A stretch of DNA of 64,000 nt, from positions 310,001 through 374,000 of the forward strand of contig NZ_SADT02000005.1 in the NCBI RefSeq assembly GCF_004016445.2, written 5' to 3'. Of the stretch, positions 44,751-53,158 are shown in pieces. The notes beneath the pieces were generated by a model, which did not search any database, had not been told where the DNA came from, and saw nothing but the letters and a program-made list of their open reading frames with translations. This stretch comes from Mesorhizobium sp. M2E.F.Ca.ET.219.01.1.1. GTDB lineage: Bacteria > Pseudomonadota > Alphaproteobacteria > Rhizobiales > Rhizobiaceae. Within the stretch, counting starts at the first letter, position 1, and the number at the start of each line of letters is the position of its first letter. Made by a program: the position numbers and the translations under genes.

Positions 44751-45350
44751 ATGCCCGAAAAGATCATCCTCGCCTCCGGCAGCCCGTTCCGAAAAGCCAT
44801 GCTCGTCAATGCCGGTCTCGATATCGAGGCGGTGCCGGCAAATGTCGACGAGCGCGCCCTCGAGGCTCCGCTGAAAGACAGTGGCGTCTCGCCGGAGGAT
44901 GTCGCCTCGATCCTGGCCGAGGCCAAGGCGACCGAGGTCAGCGAGCGGAGACCCGGCGCCCTGGTGCTCGGCTGCGACCAGACGCTGTCGCTGGGCGATA
45001 AGGTCTTTCACAAGCCGGCCGACATGGAAGGCGCGCGCAGGCATCTCCTGGCTTTGTCGGGCAAGACTCATCAGTTGAACAGCGCCGCCGTGCTTTGCCG
45101 CAATGGCGAGGTGCTGTGGCGCCATGTCGGCGTCGCCAGCCTCACCATGCGCAAGCTCGACCCTGCCTTCATCGGGCGGCACCTGGCGCGGGTTGGCGCC
45201 AAGGCGCTGGGGAGCGTCGGCGCCTATCAGATCGAGGGCGAGGGCATCCAGCTGTTCGAGAAGATCGAAGGCGACTATTTCACCATCGTCGGCCTGCCGC
45301 TGATGCCGGTGCTGGAGGAACTGCGCGCGCTGGGAGCAATCGATGGCTGA
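44751..45350 (+). CDS. maf: Maf-family nucleoside triphosphate pyrophosphatase
   Basis: 199 aa. Starts KIILASGSPFRKAML (substrate P-loop S-x-S-x-x-R), with VLGCDQTLSLGDKVFHKP carrying the catalytic Asp and GDYFTIVGLPLMPV near the C-terminus. Hydrolyses non-canonical nucleotides (the YhdE or YceF type cannot be decided safely). First gene of maf-aroE-coaE, overlapping aroE by 8 bp. Confidence 0.93.
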   Translation: MPEKIILASGSPFRKAMLVNAGLDIEAVPANVDERALEAPLKDSGVSPEDVASILAEAKATEVSERRPGALVLGCDQTLSLGDKVFHKPADMEGARRHLLALSGKTHQLNSAAVLCRNGEVLWRHVGVASLTMRKLDPAFIGRHLARVGAKALGSVGAYQIEGEGIQLFEKIEGDYFTIVGLPLMPVLEELRALGAIDG

Positions 45351-46176
45351 GGCAAAAGCTTTCGTCACGGGACATCCGATCGCGCATTCGCGCTCGCCGA
45401 AGATCCACGGCTATTGGCTCAAGACATACGGCATCGATGGCAGCTACCAGGCGATCGATGTGGCGCCGGCGGATTTCGCCGCTTTTCTCAAATCTCTCGG
45501 CGAGGACGGATACCGCGGCGGCAATGTCACCATTCCGCACAAGGAAGCCGCTTTCGCCGGCGTCGCTCGCCGCGACCATGCGGCCGACGAAATCGGCGCC
45601 GTCAACACGCTGTGGTTCGAGGATGGCGTTCTTTGGGGCGGCAATACGGACGGCTACGGTTTTGCCGCCAATCTTGACCAGTATGCGCCGGGCTGGGCGG
45701 CCAATGGACCGGCTGTGGTGCTGGGCGCCGGCGGCGCCTCCCGCGCCGTCATTCACGCGCTGAAAGAGCGCGGGATCAAGGACGTCCGCATCGTCAATCG
45801 GACGCTGGCGAGAGCCGAGGAACTCAGCCGCCATTTTGGCCCCGGCGTCTCGGCGTACAGTGCGGGCGCGGTCGGCGAGCTGCTTGCCGATGCCGGCCTG
45901 CTGATCAACACCACAGCGCTCGGCATGCATGGGGATGCGACGCTCTCCGCCGATCCGGCCGGATTGCCGGACCACGCCATCGTTACCGACATCGTCTATG
46001 TGCCATTGGAGACGCCTTTGCTCGCCGCCGCCAGGGCGCGGGGGCTGAAGACGGTCGACGGGCTCGGCATGCTGCTGCATCAGGCCGTGCCCGGCTTCGA
46101 GCGCTGGTTCGGCAGGAAGCCCGAAGTCAAGCCCGAATTGCGGCGCATGATCGTCGCCGACATCGAGGGCCATTGA
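45343..46176 (+). CDS. aroE: Shikimate dehydrogenase
   Basis: 277 aa. N-terminal substrate motif GHPIAHSRSPKIHGYW, catalytic Lys in NVTIPHKEAAFAG, Asp in GAVNTL...GGNTDGYGF and NADP-binding GAGGASRAVIHAL followed by VNRTLARAEEL. Reduces 3-dehydroshikimate in aromatic amino-acid synthesis. It overlaps maf at its start and coaE at its stop, so the three genes are co-translated. Confidence 0.95.
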   Translation: MAEAKAFVTGHPIAHSRSPKIHGYWLKTYGIDGSYQAIDVAPADFAAFLKSLGEDGYRGGNVTIPHKEAAFAGVARRDHAADEIGAVNTLWFEDGVLWGGNTDGYGFAANLDQYAPGWAANGPAVVLGAGGASRAVIHALKERGIKDVRIVNRTLARAEELSRHFGPGVSAYSAGAVGELLADAGLLINTTALGMHGDATLSADPAGLPDHAIVTDIVYVPLETPLLAAARARGLKTVDGLGMLLHQAVPGFERWFGRKPEVKPELRRMIVADIEGH

Positions 46177-46781
46177 TGATCGTGCTCGGCCTCACCGGAT
46201 CGATCGGCATGGGAAAATCGGCGACGGCGAAGATGTTCGCCGAGGCCGGCGTGCCGGTGCATGATTCCGACGAGACCGTGCATCGCCTTTATTCCGGCAA
46301 GGCCGCGCCTTTGGTCGAGGCCGCCTTCCCGGGCACGACTGAGGCAGGCAGGGTCGACCGCGTGAAGCTCGCCGGAAAAGTGCTCGGCGATCCCGCCGCG
46401 CTGAAGAAGCTCGAATCAATCATCCACCCGCTGGTGCGCGCCGACGCCGATGCGTTTCTGGCGAAGTATCGCGCCGCCGACGCTCCGGTCGCCGTGCTCG
46501 ATATCCCGCTTCTGTTCGAAACCGGCGGCCGCAACCGCGTCGACAAGGTCGTGGTCGTCACCGCGTCGCCCGAGATCCAGCGCGAGCGCGTGCTGGCGAG
46601 GCCTGGCATGAGCGAGGAGAAATTTTTGTCGATCCTCGCCAAGCAGGTGCCCGACGCCGAAAAGCGCCGCCAGGCCGATTTCATCATCGACACCGGGCAC
46701 GGCTTCGAGGCGGCGCGGAAGGCGGTTGACGCGATCATCGCCGAACTCTCAGGGGAAAAGTCCGGCGAAACCGGCTCCTGA
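46176..46781 (+). CDS. coaE: Dephospho-CoA kinase
   Basis: 201 aa. P-loop GLTGSIGMGKSATAKMF, then GVPVHDSDETVHRLY and VLDIPLLFETGGRNRVDKVV, all typical. Performs the last step of CoA synthesis. ATG 46176 overlaps the aroE stop (TGATG); a TTG one codon earlier is less likely. An R3 repeat follows. Confidence 0.95.
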   Translation: MIVLGLTGSIGMGKSATAKMFAEAGVPVHDSDETVHRLYSGKAAPLVEAAFPGTTEAGRVDRVKLAGKVLGDPAALKKLESIIHPLVRADADAFLAKYRAADAPVAVLDIPLLFETGGRNRVDKVVVVTASPEIQRERVLARPGMSEEKFLSILAKQVPDAEKRRQADFIIDTGHGFEAARKAVDAIIAELSGEKSGETGS

Positions 46782-46782
46782 C

Positions 46783-46892
46783 ATTACAGCGCCGCGCGTC
46801 CGTTCGGACGCGCAAAGGACGCTGTAACGCTTTGATTTTGCGCATGATCCTTTTCCGAAAATCGATTCCGATTTTCGGAGGTCATGCGTTAG
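46783..46892. repeat. R3 intergenic repeat
   Basis: Two hairpins: GCGCGTCCGTTCGGACGCGC inside the pair TTACAGCG/CGCTGTAA, then GCATGATC...CCGAAAATCG and CGATTTTCGG...TCATGC. Directly after coaE, before dnaQ. Confidence 0.75.
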
Positions 46893-46962
46893 GCCGTCAG
46901 CAGTCCCCATTGCCATTTTGTTCTGGTTTGTGATTCTGCTCCTTGGAGCGGATTGATTCGAA

Positions 46963-47667
46963 ATGCGTGAGATCATCTTCGATACGGAAACCACCGGCCT
47001 CGATTTGCGCGAAGACCGCATTATCGAGCTCGGCGGCGTCGAGTTGGTCAACCGCTTCCCGACTGGCCGCACCTTCCATAAATTCATCAATCCGCAGGGC
47101 CGCGCCATCCACGCCGAGGCGCAGGCCGTGCACGGCATCAGCGCCGCCGATCTCGTCGGCAAGCCGACCTTCGCCGAAATCGTCGATGAGTGGCTGGCCT
47201 TCACCGATGGCGCCAAGCTGATCGCCCACAACGCCACCTTCGACCTCGGCTTCCTCAACCTCGAATACAGCCGGCTCGACCATCCGGCCATAGATCCCGG
47301 CCGTATCATCGACACGCTGGCCCTGGCGCGCCGCAAGCATCCGATGGGCCCGAACTCGCTCGACGCGCTCTGCCGGCGCTACGGCATCGACAACACCCGC
47401 CGCACCAAGCACGGCGCGCTGCTCGACTCCGAGCTGCTGGCCGAAGTCTATATCGAGCTCATCGGCGGCAAGCAGGCGGCGCTGGTGCTGGAAGCCGTGG
47501 CGGTGCAGATGAACGGCGCCGGCGAGGTGGCCGACATCGACATCTCGATCGGCGCCAGGCCGATCGCCCTGCCGCCGCGCCTCACCGAGGCGGACCGCGC
47601 GGCGCATGCCGGGCTGGTTTCGACGCTCGGCGAAAAGGCGCTGTGGCTCAAGGTGGCGGTGGGGTGA
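46963..47667 (+). CDS. dnaQ: DNA polymerase III epsilon subunit (3'-5' proofreading exonuclease)
   Basis: 234 aa. DEDDh exonuclease motifs: IIFDTETTGLDL (Exo I), LIAHNATFDLGFLNLE (Exo II) and HGALLDSELLAEVY (Exo III with the catalytic His). It proofreads for the replicative polymerase. Position after coaE is conserved in Rhizobiales. An R1 element follows. Confidence 0.95.
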   Translation: MREIIFDTETTGLDLREDRIIELGGVELVNRFPTGRTFHKFINPQGRAIHAEAQAVHGISAADLVGKPTFAEIVDEWLAFTDGAKLIAHNATFDLGFLNLEYSRLDHPAIDPGRIIDTLALARRKHPMGPNSLDALCRRYGIDNTRRTKHGALLDSELLAEVYIELIGGKQAALVLEAVAVQMNGAGEVADIDISIGARPIALPPRLTEADRAAHAGLVSTLGEKALWLKVAVG

Positions 47668-47720
47668 GGCGCAGAGCGCCCGAACGTAGACTGTCGAGAT
47701 TAGCCGATACTTTCGCGACT

Positions 47721-48240
47721 TCGTCATCCTAGGGCGAAGCAAGGAGCGAAGCGACGCGCGCAGACCCTAGGATCCATGCCGTGACTCTGGTGCTATACTC
47801 CGGCGGTGCAAGAAACCGGACGAAACTACCACCCTGTCCCACGGAAAAGTTCGAACCATTCTGGGTTGGTCTTCTCGATTAACTCGATCTTCCATTGTCG
47901 CGGCCAGCGCTTCAGTGACTTCTCGCGTTGGATGGCATCGGCAATGTCGAAATATATACAGACCAGTCGCTGCACACTGTAGCGGCTCGTGAAACGTGAG
48001 CCAGCGCCCGTTTTGTGCTCCGGCATGCGGCGGCCAAGATCGTTGGTGACACCGATATAGATTGTGCCGCGCTTCTGGCTTGCGGTCATATAGACGTAGC
48101 CGGTCATCGTTTCAGGCTAGCGAGCATTTTGCGCGTACAAGGCCATTCCTGGTCCGTCGCATTCTACGGCTAATGTCACGGCATGGATCCTAGGGTCTGC
48201 GCGCGTCGCTTCGCTCCTTGCTCCGCCCTAGGATGACGAT
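47721..48240. mobile_element. R1 inverted-repeat element enclosing a GIY-YIG nuclease gene (copy 6)
   Basis: Left arm 47721-47787 (CGTCATCCTAGGGCGAAGCA, AGGAGCGAAGCGACGCGCGC) and right arm about 48160-48240 (TCACGGCATGGATCCTAGGG ... CTAGGATGACG) are inverse copies, as in the other R1 elements. Here, however, the usual 60-70 bp centre is replaced by about 380 bp carrying the gene at 47826-48107. Remnants of the normal centre remain on both sides (CGGTGCAAGA after the left arm, CGGCTAATGTCACGG before the right arm), showing that the gene sits within the element. Type assignment as mobile element is an inference. Confidence 0.6.
47826..48107 (-). CDS. GIY-YIG nuclease-domain protein
   Basis: 93 aa, single GIY-YIG domain of the UPF0213/YhbQ size. 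The GIY strand is GYVYMTAS (residues 3-10), the YIG strand TIYIGVTNDLGRR (15-27) with the conserved Arg, and the catalytic Glu probably lies at E62 in AIQREKSLKRWPRQWK, with N81 near the end. The frame is intact with no stop. It is monocistronic and lies between the two arms of an R1 repeat, suggesting co-mobilisation or a role in repeat spread. Members of this family cleave or bind branched or flap DNA; the function of this one is unknown. Confidence 0.9.
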   Translation of the reverse strand: MTGYVYMTASQKRGTIYIGVTNDLGRRMPEHKTGAGSRFTSRYSVQRLVCIYFDIADAIQREKSLKRWPRQWKIELIEKTNPEWFELFRGTGW

Positions 48241-48272
48241 GGAAAGGGGGTGCCAATCCTCAACATTTAAAC

Positions 48273-48299
48273 AAAAAAGCCCGGCACGAAGCCGGGCTC
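48273..48299 (-). terminator. Rho-independent terminator of secB
   Basis: On the minus strand AGCCCGGC-TTCG-TGCCGGGCT gives an 8-9-bp GC-rich stem with a tetraloop-like loop, followed by TTTTTTG. Located about 25-50 bp after the secB stop. Confidence 0.9.
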
Positions 48300-48322
48300 G
48301 TCATTCGCCAAAGCGAATCTTC

Positions 48323-48823
48323 TCAGCTCACCTGGACCTTGCTCGCGGCCTGGTCCTCGGCGATGCGCTGCTGGAACATCTGCGCGAAATCGATCGGGTC
48401 GAGCATCAGCGGCGGGAAGCCGCCATTGCGGGTCGCATCGGAGATGATCTGGCGGGCGAAGGGGAACAGGAGCCGCGGGCACTCGATGAACAGGATCGGC
48501 AGCATGTGCTCCTGCGGGAAGCCCGAAATGGCGAAGACGCCGCCATAGACCAGCTCGACATTGAACAGCACTTCCTGGTCGAAGGAGGCCTTGGCGTTCA
48601 AGGTCAGGTTGACGTCGAACTGCTTGTCCGAAAGCGGATTGGCGTTGACGTTGACATTGATCGCGATGCCGGGCGCCTTGTCGCGGCCGCGCAGCGAGTT
48701 CGGCGCGCCGGGGCTTTCGAAGGACAGATCCTTCACATATTGCGCAAGCACATTGAGCGAGGGCTGGTTCTGGGTGCCGTTGCCGTTGGCGGCGCCGGTC
48801 GCCGCGTCATCGTTGCTGGCCAT
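48323..48823 (-). CDS. secB: Protein-export chaperone SecB
   Basis: 166 aa, typical alphaproteobacterial SecB. LNVLAQYVKDLSFESPGAP, then INVNVNANPLSDKQFDVNL, VELVYGGVFAISGFPQEHML and CPRLLFPFARQIISDATRNG are family signatures. Tetrameric cytosolic chaperone delivering preproteins to SecA. Monocistronic with a strong terminator. Confidence 0.96.
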   Translation of the reverse strand: MASNDDAATGAANGNGTQNQPSLNVLAQYVKDLSFESPGAPNSLRGRDKAPGIAINVNVNANPLSDKQFDVNLTLNAKASFDQEVLFNVELVYGGVFAISGFPQEHMLPILFIECPRLLFPFARQIISDATRNGGFPPLMLDPIDFAQMFQQRIAEDQAASKVQVS

Positions 48824-48941
48824 GAGCCTTTAAGTCCTTCTGCCTGGGCAGCATTGCTGACCGGATTGAAATCGCGGGTTCGCTACCATGCTCGGGCGGA
48901 CAAAACAAGTTTTGCCGCTTTGTCGGGCAAAGGGCCTGGGA

Positions 48942-49436
48942 CTAGTCGTTTTTCAACCGCCGCCACGGCGAATTGTGATCCGGCCGGTTCGGATAATCGT
49001 CGCGCGAATAGTCGCTGTCGTCGAGGTCGATGACGGTGTCGCGCCGGCGCGCCGAAAAGCCGCTCGAGAAGCTGGTCGCCATGACGATGCGGCTCTTGAG
49101 CAGGCGCCAGGCGAAGTCGCGCACCGGCGGCAGCAGCAGAAGAATGGCGAAAATATCGGTGATGAAGCCGGGGATGATCAAAAGGATCGCCGCCAGAACG
49201 ATCATCGCGCCATGCGCGAGCTGCCGGCTGGGATCATGCCCGGCATCCATCTCGGCCCGCACCCGCGTCATGACGCCGAAACCCTGATACCTGAGCAGCA
49301 GGCTGCCGGCGGCGCTGGACAGGATGACCAGCCCGACCGTCGCCAAGGCGCCGATCTCGCGGCCGACGACCACGAAGCCGGCGATCTCCAGCAGCGGCAG
49401 CAGGAGCAGGAACAGCGGGATGAACGAAATGCGCAA
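48942..49436 (-). CDS. fxsA: FxsA-family membrane protein
   Basis: 164 aa. The first residues are hydrophobic (FIPLFLLLLPLLEIAGFVVV), followed by GALATVGLVILSSAAGSLLL and AAILLIIPGFITDIFAILLL with the conserved P-G-F-x-T-D segment of FxsA; the C-terminus is acidic/hydrophilic. Overexpression of FxsA in E. coli alleviates F exclusion of phage T7; the normal role is unknown. No ATG fits the start of the first helix, so TTG 49436 is the likely start. Between secB and the divergent Tim44 gene. Confidence 0.88.
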   Translation of the reverse strand: MRISFIPLFLLLLPLLEIAGFVVVGREIGALATVGLVILSSAAGSLLLRYQGFGVMTRVRAEMDAGHDPSRQLAHGAMIVLAAILLIIPGFITDIFAILLLLPPVRDFAWRLLKSRIVMATSFSSGFSARRRDTVIDLDDSDYSRDDYPNRPDHNSPWRRLKND

Positions 49437-49638
49437 AGTCTCGACCGATCGCTTTCTTCTTTTGGGCGCTCGCGGACAATCGCCGCTGGCCTTGGCGCCC
49501 TTAGATAGGTATGGCTGCCTTTGATTTGAATGATTGCGCCTGCCGTTCTATATGCTTTGGGTGTTGAACGCTATGCGACCGCGGTCCCCGAGGGGTTATG
49601 CCGGTCCGGCAAGAACAGGGTTCGAGTTGGCGGAAAAT

Positions 49639-50346
49639 ATGGGTTTCTTCGACTTCGGCACGATTTTCTTTTTGATTGCGGCGGTTGTGATCTTTTTCCA
49701 GCTGCGCAACGTGCTCGGACGTCGCACCGGCAACGAGCGCCCGCCCTTCGATCCCTATTCGGCGAGCCGCACGCGCGAGGCTGATGCGGCGCAGAAGCCG
49801 GAAAACGTCGTGTCGCTGCCGCGCAAGCGCGCGCCGGGCGAAAGCGCCGCCGAAACCTATGCCGATATCGACGCCTTCGCCAAGCCGGACACCGATCTCA
49901 ACAGGGGCCTGCGCACGATCAAGGACAATGACGCGTCCTTCGAGCCCAAGAGCTTCGTCGACGGCGCCAAGATGGCCTATGAGATGATCGTCATGGCCTA
50001 TGCCGACGGCGACCGCAAAACGCTGAAGAATCTTCTGTCGCGCGAGGTCTATGACGGCTTCGTCGCCGCCATCGGCGAACGCGAGGCGAAGTCGGAAAAG
50101 ATCCAGTCGTCCTTCGTCGGCATCGACAGGGCCGACATCGTCGCTGCCGAAATGAAGGGCTCGGAAGCGCATATCACGCTGCGCGTCGTCTCCGAGCTGA
50201 TCTCGGCGACCCGCGACAAGGCCGGCGCCGTCATCGACGGCGATCCGGAGACGGTGGCCGAGGTCAAGGATGTCTGGACCTTCGCCCGCGACACACGCTC
50301 GCGCGACCCGAACTGGAAGCTCGTCGCCACCGAAGAAGAAGATTGA
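49639..50346 (+). CDS. Tim44/TimA-domain membrane-anchored protein
   Basis: 235 aa. An N-terminal membrane anchor (FDFGTIFFLIAAVVIFFQLR, residues 4-23) is followed by a hydrophilic linker with PFDPYSASR and a C-terminal Tim44-like domain (FVDGAKMAYEMIVMAYADGD, LLSREVYDGFVAAI, DVWTFARDTRSRDPNWKLVAT). In alphaproteobacteria these are considered the bacterial relatives of mitochondrial Tim44. ATG 49639 has GGAAAA upstream and starts the anchor; an upstream extension is not supported. Overlaps mltA by 4 bp. Confidence 0.9.
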   Translation: MGFFDFGTIFFLIAAVVIFFQLRNVLGRRTGNERPPFDPYSASRTREADAAQKPENVVSLPRKRAPGESAAETYADIDAFAKPDTDLNRGLRTIKDNDASFEPKSFVDGAKMAYEMIVMAYADGDRKTLKNLLSREVYDGFVAAIGEREAKSEKIQSSFVGIDRADIVAAEMKGSEAHITLRVVSELISATRDKAGAVIDGDPETVAEVKDVWTFARDTRSRDPNWKLVATEEED

Positions 50347-51500
50347 GACAAAGCGGCGGGGCCCCAGTCGTGCCGCTCTCTCCTACACTCAGCGAAAAAT
50401 CCTTCACCGACCTTCCGGGCTGGAGCGAGGACGATCACCGCGCAGCCTTCGCCGCGTTCCGGCGCTCAGCCTTCCACGCGCCCATAAAACCTTATCGCAC
50501 CGGATCGCTCGGCGTCGACTTCAACGCTTTTGCCGAGGCCTATGCCGAGGCGCGCGCCGTTTCGGCGCCGAGCCGGTCCGGAGCGCGGTCCTTTTTCGAA
50601 CGGCATTTCTCACCCGCCCTGGTCATACCCGACAATGGCGGCTCGGGCCTCGTCACCGGCTTCTACGAGCCGGAGGTCGAGGCCTCGCCGGTCAGGACCG
50701 AGCGGTTCACCGTGCCGCTGCTGTCCCGCCCCGCCGATCTGATCGACATCGATGACAGCAACCGGCCGGCCGGCATGGATCCTTATCTGGCCTTCGCCCG
50801 CCGGACGGATGACGGCCCAGTCGAATATTTCGACCGCGGCGCGATCGAGCGCGGCGCGCTGGCCGGCAAAGATCTCGAAATCGCCTGGCTCGCCGAGAAG
50901 GTCGACGCCTTCTTCATCCATGTGCAGGGTGCGGCGCGCCTGAAGATGACCGACGGCAGGCTCGCCCGCGTCACCTATGCCGCGAAGTCCGGCCAGCGCT
51001 TCACCGGTCCCGGCAGGATCTTGAGCGATCTCGGCGAGATCCCGCTGGAAAAGGTGACGATGCAGTCGATCCGTGCCTGGTTCAAGGCGCATCCGGAGCG
51101 GGTCGACGAGATCCTCTGGCAAAACCGCTCCTACATATTCTTCCGCGAGGCCGCGGTCGACGATGCGGCGCTTGGGCCTATCGCCGCCGCCAAGGTCCCG
51201 CTGACGCCGGGGCGCTCGGTCGCCGTCGACCGGCTGCTGCATACTTTCGGCACGCCCTTCTATATCGACGCGCCGACGCTCACTGCCTTCGATAAAAGAC
51301 CGTTCCGGCGGCTGATGATTGCGCAGGACACCGGCTCGGCCATCACCGGGCCCGCGCGCGGCGATCTTTTCGCCGGCTCGGGCGACGCCGCTGGCGAAAT
51401 CGCCGGCGTGGTCCGCAACGCGGCGGATTTTTATGCGCTGGTGCCCCGCGCGCTGTTGATGGAGCGACCCGGTGAGCCGCCGCGACGATCATCTCAGTGA
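50343..51500 (+). CDS. mltA: MltA-family lytic murein transglycosylase
   Basis: 385 aa. The MltA domain shows GLVTGFYEPEVEAS, FFIHVQGAARLKM and the C-terminal 3D domain LMIAQDTGSAITGPARGDLFAGSGDAAGEIAG with the three conserved aspartates (given here in parts). It cleaves peptidoglycan non-hydrolytically. Unlike E. coli MltA, no signal peptide or lipobox is seen at the N-terminus; the TTG start at 50343 overlaps the preceding stop, and GTG 50370 is an alternative. Overlaps the Smr gene by about 30 bp. Confidence 0.9.
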   Translation: MRQSGGAPVVPLSPTLSEKSFTDLPGWSEDDHRAAFAAFRRSAFHAPIKPYRTGSLGVDFNAFAEAYAEARAVSAPSRSGARSFFERHFSPALVIPDNGGSGLVTGFYEPEVEASPVRTERFTVPLLSRPADLIDIDDSNRPAGMDPYLAFARRTDDGPVEYFDRGAIERGALAGKDLEIAWLAEKVDAFFIHVQGAARLKMTDGRLARVTYAAKSGQRFTGPGRILSDLGEIPLEKVTMQSIRAWFKAHPERVDEILWQNRSYIFFREAAVDDAALGPIAAAKVPLTPGRSVAVDRLLHTFGTPFYIDAPTLTAFDKRPFRRLMIAQDTGSAITGPARGDLFAGSGDAAGEIAGVVRNAADFYALVPRALLMERPGEPPRRSSQ

Positions 51501-51996
51501 CGACGACCGCATCCTGTGGAACCTGGTGGCGCGTTCGGCCCGGCCCCTGAAAGGCAAGACCGCGGTCGAGATTCCCGAAATCATCGAACCCAAGCCGACG
51601 CCGGCCGCCGCTCCGGTCAACGGTGTCCCGGCCGTCGCTGCAAAACCGAAGACGCCGCATGTCTCAAATGCGCTCGACGACCAGACGCTGCACAAGCTGA
51701 AGAAAGGCCGGCTGCCGATCGAAGGCCGCGTCGACCTGCACGGCATGACGCAGGACGAGGCCTATTCGCTGCTGCTCACCTTCCTGCATCGGGCGCATGC
51801 CGGCGGCATTCGTTACGTTCTGATCATCACCGGCAAGGGTTCGTCCTCCGGCGGCGACGGCATCCTGCGCCGCGCCGTGCCGGCCTGGCTGTCGACGCCG
51901 GCCTTCCGCCATCTCGTCTCCAGCCACGATCACGCGGCCCGCAACCATGGCGGCTCTGGCGCGCTCTATGTGCGGCTGCGGCGGATGCGCCCATGA
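51472..51996 (+). CDS. Smr-domain protein
   Basis: 174 aa. After a variable Pro/Ala-rich N-terminus, the C-terminal Smr domain (about 85-170) has VDLHGMTQDEA (the conserved D-L-H-G) and VLIITGKGSSSGGDGILRRAV, then GGSGALYVRLRR. Smr domains are usually DNA or RNA endonucleases. GTG start at 51472 overlaps mltA. Conserved neighbour of mltA in Rhizobiales. Confidence 0.92.
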   Translation: MSRRDDHLSDDDRILWNLVARSARPLKGKTAVEIPEIIEPKPTPAAAPVNGVPAVAAKPKTPHVSNALDDQTLHKLKKGRLPIEGRVDLHGMTQDEAYSLLLTFLHRAHAGGIRYVLIITGKGSSSGGDGILRRAVPAWLSTPAFRHLVSSHDHAARNHGGSGALYVRLRRMRP

Positions 51997-52050
51997 GGAA
52001 CTCGGCAATGAGGGGCTCGGCAATGGGGGCTCGCCGATGAGCAGGCCGAC

Positions 52051-52413
52051 ATGACCCCGTTCGGCGAGAAGCTCAGGGCGCTGCGCGCCGAACGCGGCGT
52101 CAGCCAGAAGGCGATGGCCGAGGCCATCGGCGTTAGCGCCGCCTATCTGTCGGCGCTCGAGCACGGCCGCCGCGGCGCGCCAACCTGGACGCTGATCCAG
52201 AAGATCATCGGCTATTTCAACGTCATCTGGGACGATGCCGAAGATCTCGCCCGCCTTGCGGAAAGCTCGCACCCGAGGGTCAGGATCGACACGTCCGGCC
52301 TGTCTCCGGCGGCGACCGAGCTTGCCAATCTCTTGGCCGAGAGCATCGAAAAGCTCGATGAAGAGCAGCTGCGGAAAATCACAGCATTGGTCCGGACTGC
52401 GCTGCGCAGATAG
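52051..52413 (+). CDS. XRE-family helix-turn-helix regulator
   Basis: 120 aa. HTH at about residues 4-60 (FGEKLRALRAERGVSQKAMA, EAIGVSAAYLSALEHGRRG) with a short C-terminal helical extension. Last gene of the Tim44-mltA-Smr run, 54 bp after it. Target unknown. Confidence 0.92.
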   Translation: MTPFGEKLRALRAERGVSQKAMAEAIGVSAAYLSALEHGRRGAPTWTLIQKIIGYFNVIWDDAEDLARLAESSHPRVRIDTSGLSPAATELANLLAESIEKLDEEQLRKITALVRTALRR

Positions 52414-52448
52414 TTTGCCCTGGTGCGGTTAGCCGAAGCGCTCGAACT

Positions 52449-52540
52449 TCGTCATCCACGGCGGAGCGGGAGCGAAGCGGACGCGCAGACCCATAGTCTG
52501 CGCGCGTCGCTTCGCTCCTTGCTCGCCACGGGATGACGAC
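52449..52540. repeat. R1 element, copy 7 (centre deleted)
   Basis: Left and right arms are directly joined (CGTCATCCACGGCGGAGCGG ... GCGTCGCTTCGCTCCTTGCT ... GGGATGACG) with no centre, giving a simple hairpin; a derived copy. Confidence 0.82.
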
Positions 52541-52596
52541 GGCGCGAAAGCCAAGGCTTCGGTGTACTGCGCCGCAGGCAACCCTCACGCTTGAAA

Positions 52597-52842
52597 TCAG
52601 AACTTGCCGGCGGCGCCGTTGGTGCTGCCGCGGTCGCCCTTGCCCTGATGGCCTTGATGGTCGCGGCCACCATTGCCGCCGCCAAGGCAGTTCTCGGAGC
52701 CGACGGTGCAGCAGCGGCCGCTCCACAGGTCATTGAGGTTGGTCGCGGCGCAGCTTTTGTAGGTCTGGTCCGCCAGGGCCGATCCGGTCAGGGCCGACAC
52801 GGCGACGGCGGCAAGAAGGGTATTGCGCAGAAAAGCAGTCAT
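52597..52842 (-). CDS. Small secreted protein, four cysteines and Gly/His/Gln-rich tail
   Basis: 81 aa. Signal peptide (FLRNTLLAAVAVSALTGSALA, cut before D25), then a short domain with C31, C44, C45 and C52, then a low-complexity GGNGGRDHQGHQGKGDRG tail. GGAG precedes ATG 52842. I do not recognise a family. R1 repeats flank it on both sides (52449-52540 and 52945-53138). Confidence 0.7.
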   Translation of the reverse strand: MTAFLRNTLLAAVAVSALTGSALADQTYKSCAATNLNDLWSGRCCTVGSENCLGGGNGGRDHQGHQGKGDRGSTNGAAGKF

Positions 52843-53158
52843 TTGAGGTCTCCATGGTTGGGTTTGCCATTCACGGCTGTGTGTCGTCGGCTGAACGGAA
52901 ACGGTTCATGGAGTCGCCTGAAAATTTTCGGAGGCCTATCGCCTTCGTCATCCACGGGCGGAGCGGGAGCGAAGCGGACGCGCAGACCCGAGGATCCATT
53001 CCGTAACCTCGCGCGAAGGGTAAAAGCGGTGCAGAACAGAGGTCGTTCTGCACCGCGGTGACGCCTGTAGGTAACGGAATGGATTCTAGGGTCTGCGCGG
53101 CGTCGCCCCGCTCCTTGCTCCGCCCTAGAATGACGAAGCCGAGGTTGACCCGCCCAGC
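52843..53158. other. Intergenic region mostly filled by an R1 element
   Basis: About 100 bp of unique sequence containing the promoter of the small secreted protein, then R1 copy 8. No coding potential seen. Confidence 0.6.
52945..53138. repeat. R1 inverted-repeat element, copy 8
   Basis: Left arm with CGTCATCCACGGGCGGAGCG and GAAGCGGACGCGCAGACCCG; right arm CGTCGCCCCGCTCCTTGCTC then CGCCCTAGAATGACG. The centre is longer and contains GCGGTGCAGAACAGAGGTCG and an inverse GTTCTGCACCGCGGTG, itself a hairpin. Confidence 0.83.

Noticed and set aside
47826..48107. GIY-YIG gene as an intron- or intein-encoded homing endonuclease
   Set aside because: It is a free-standing 93-aa domain in intergenic DNA, and there is no interrupted host gene or intron structure around it.
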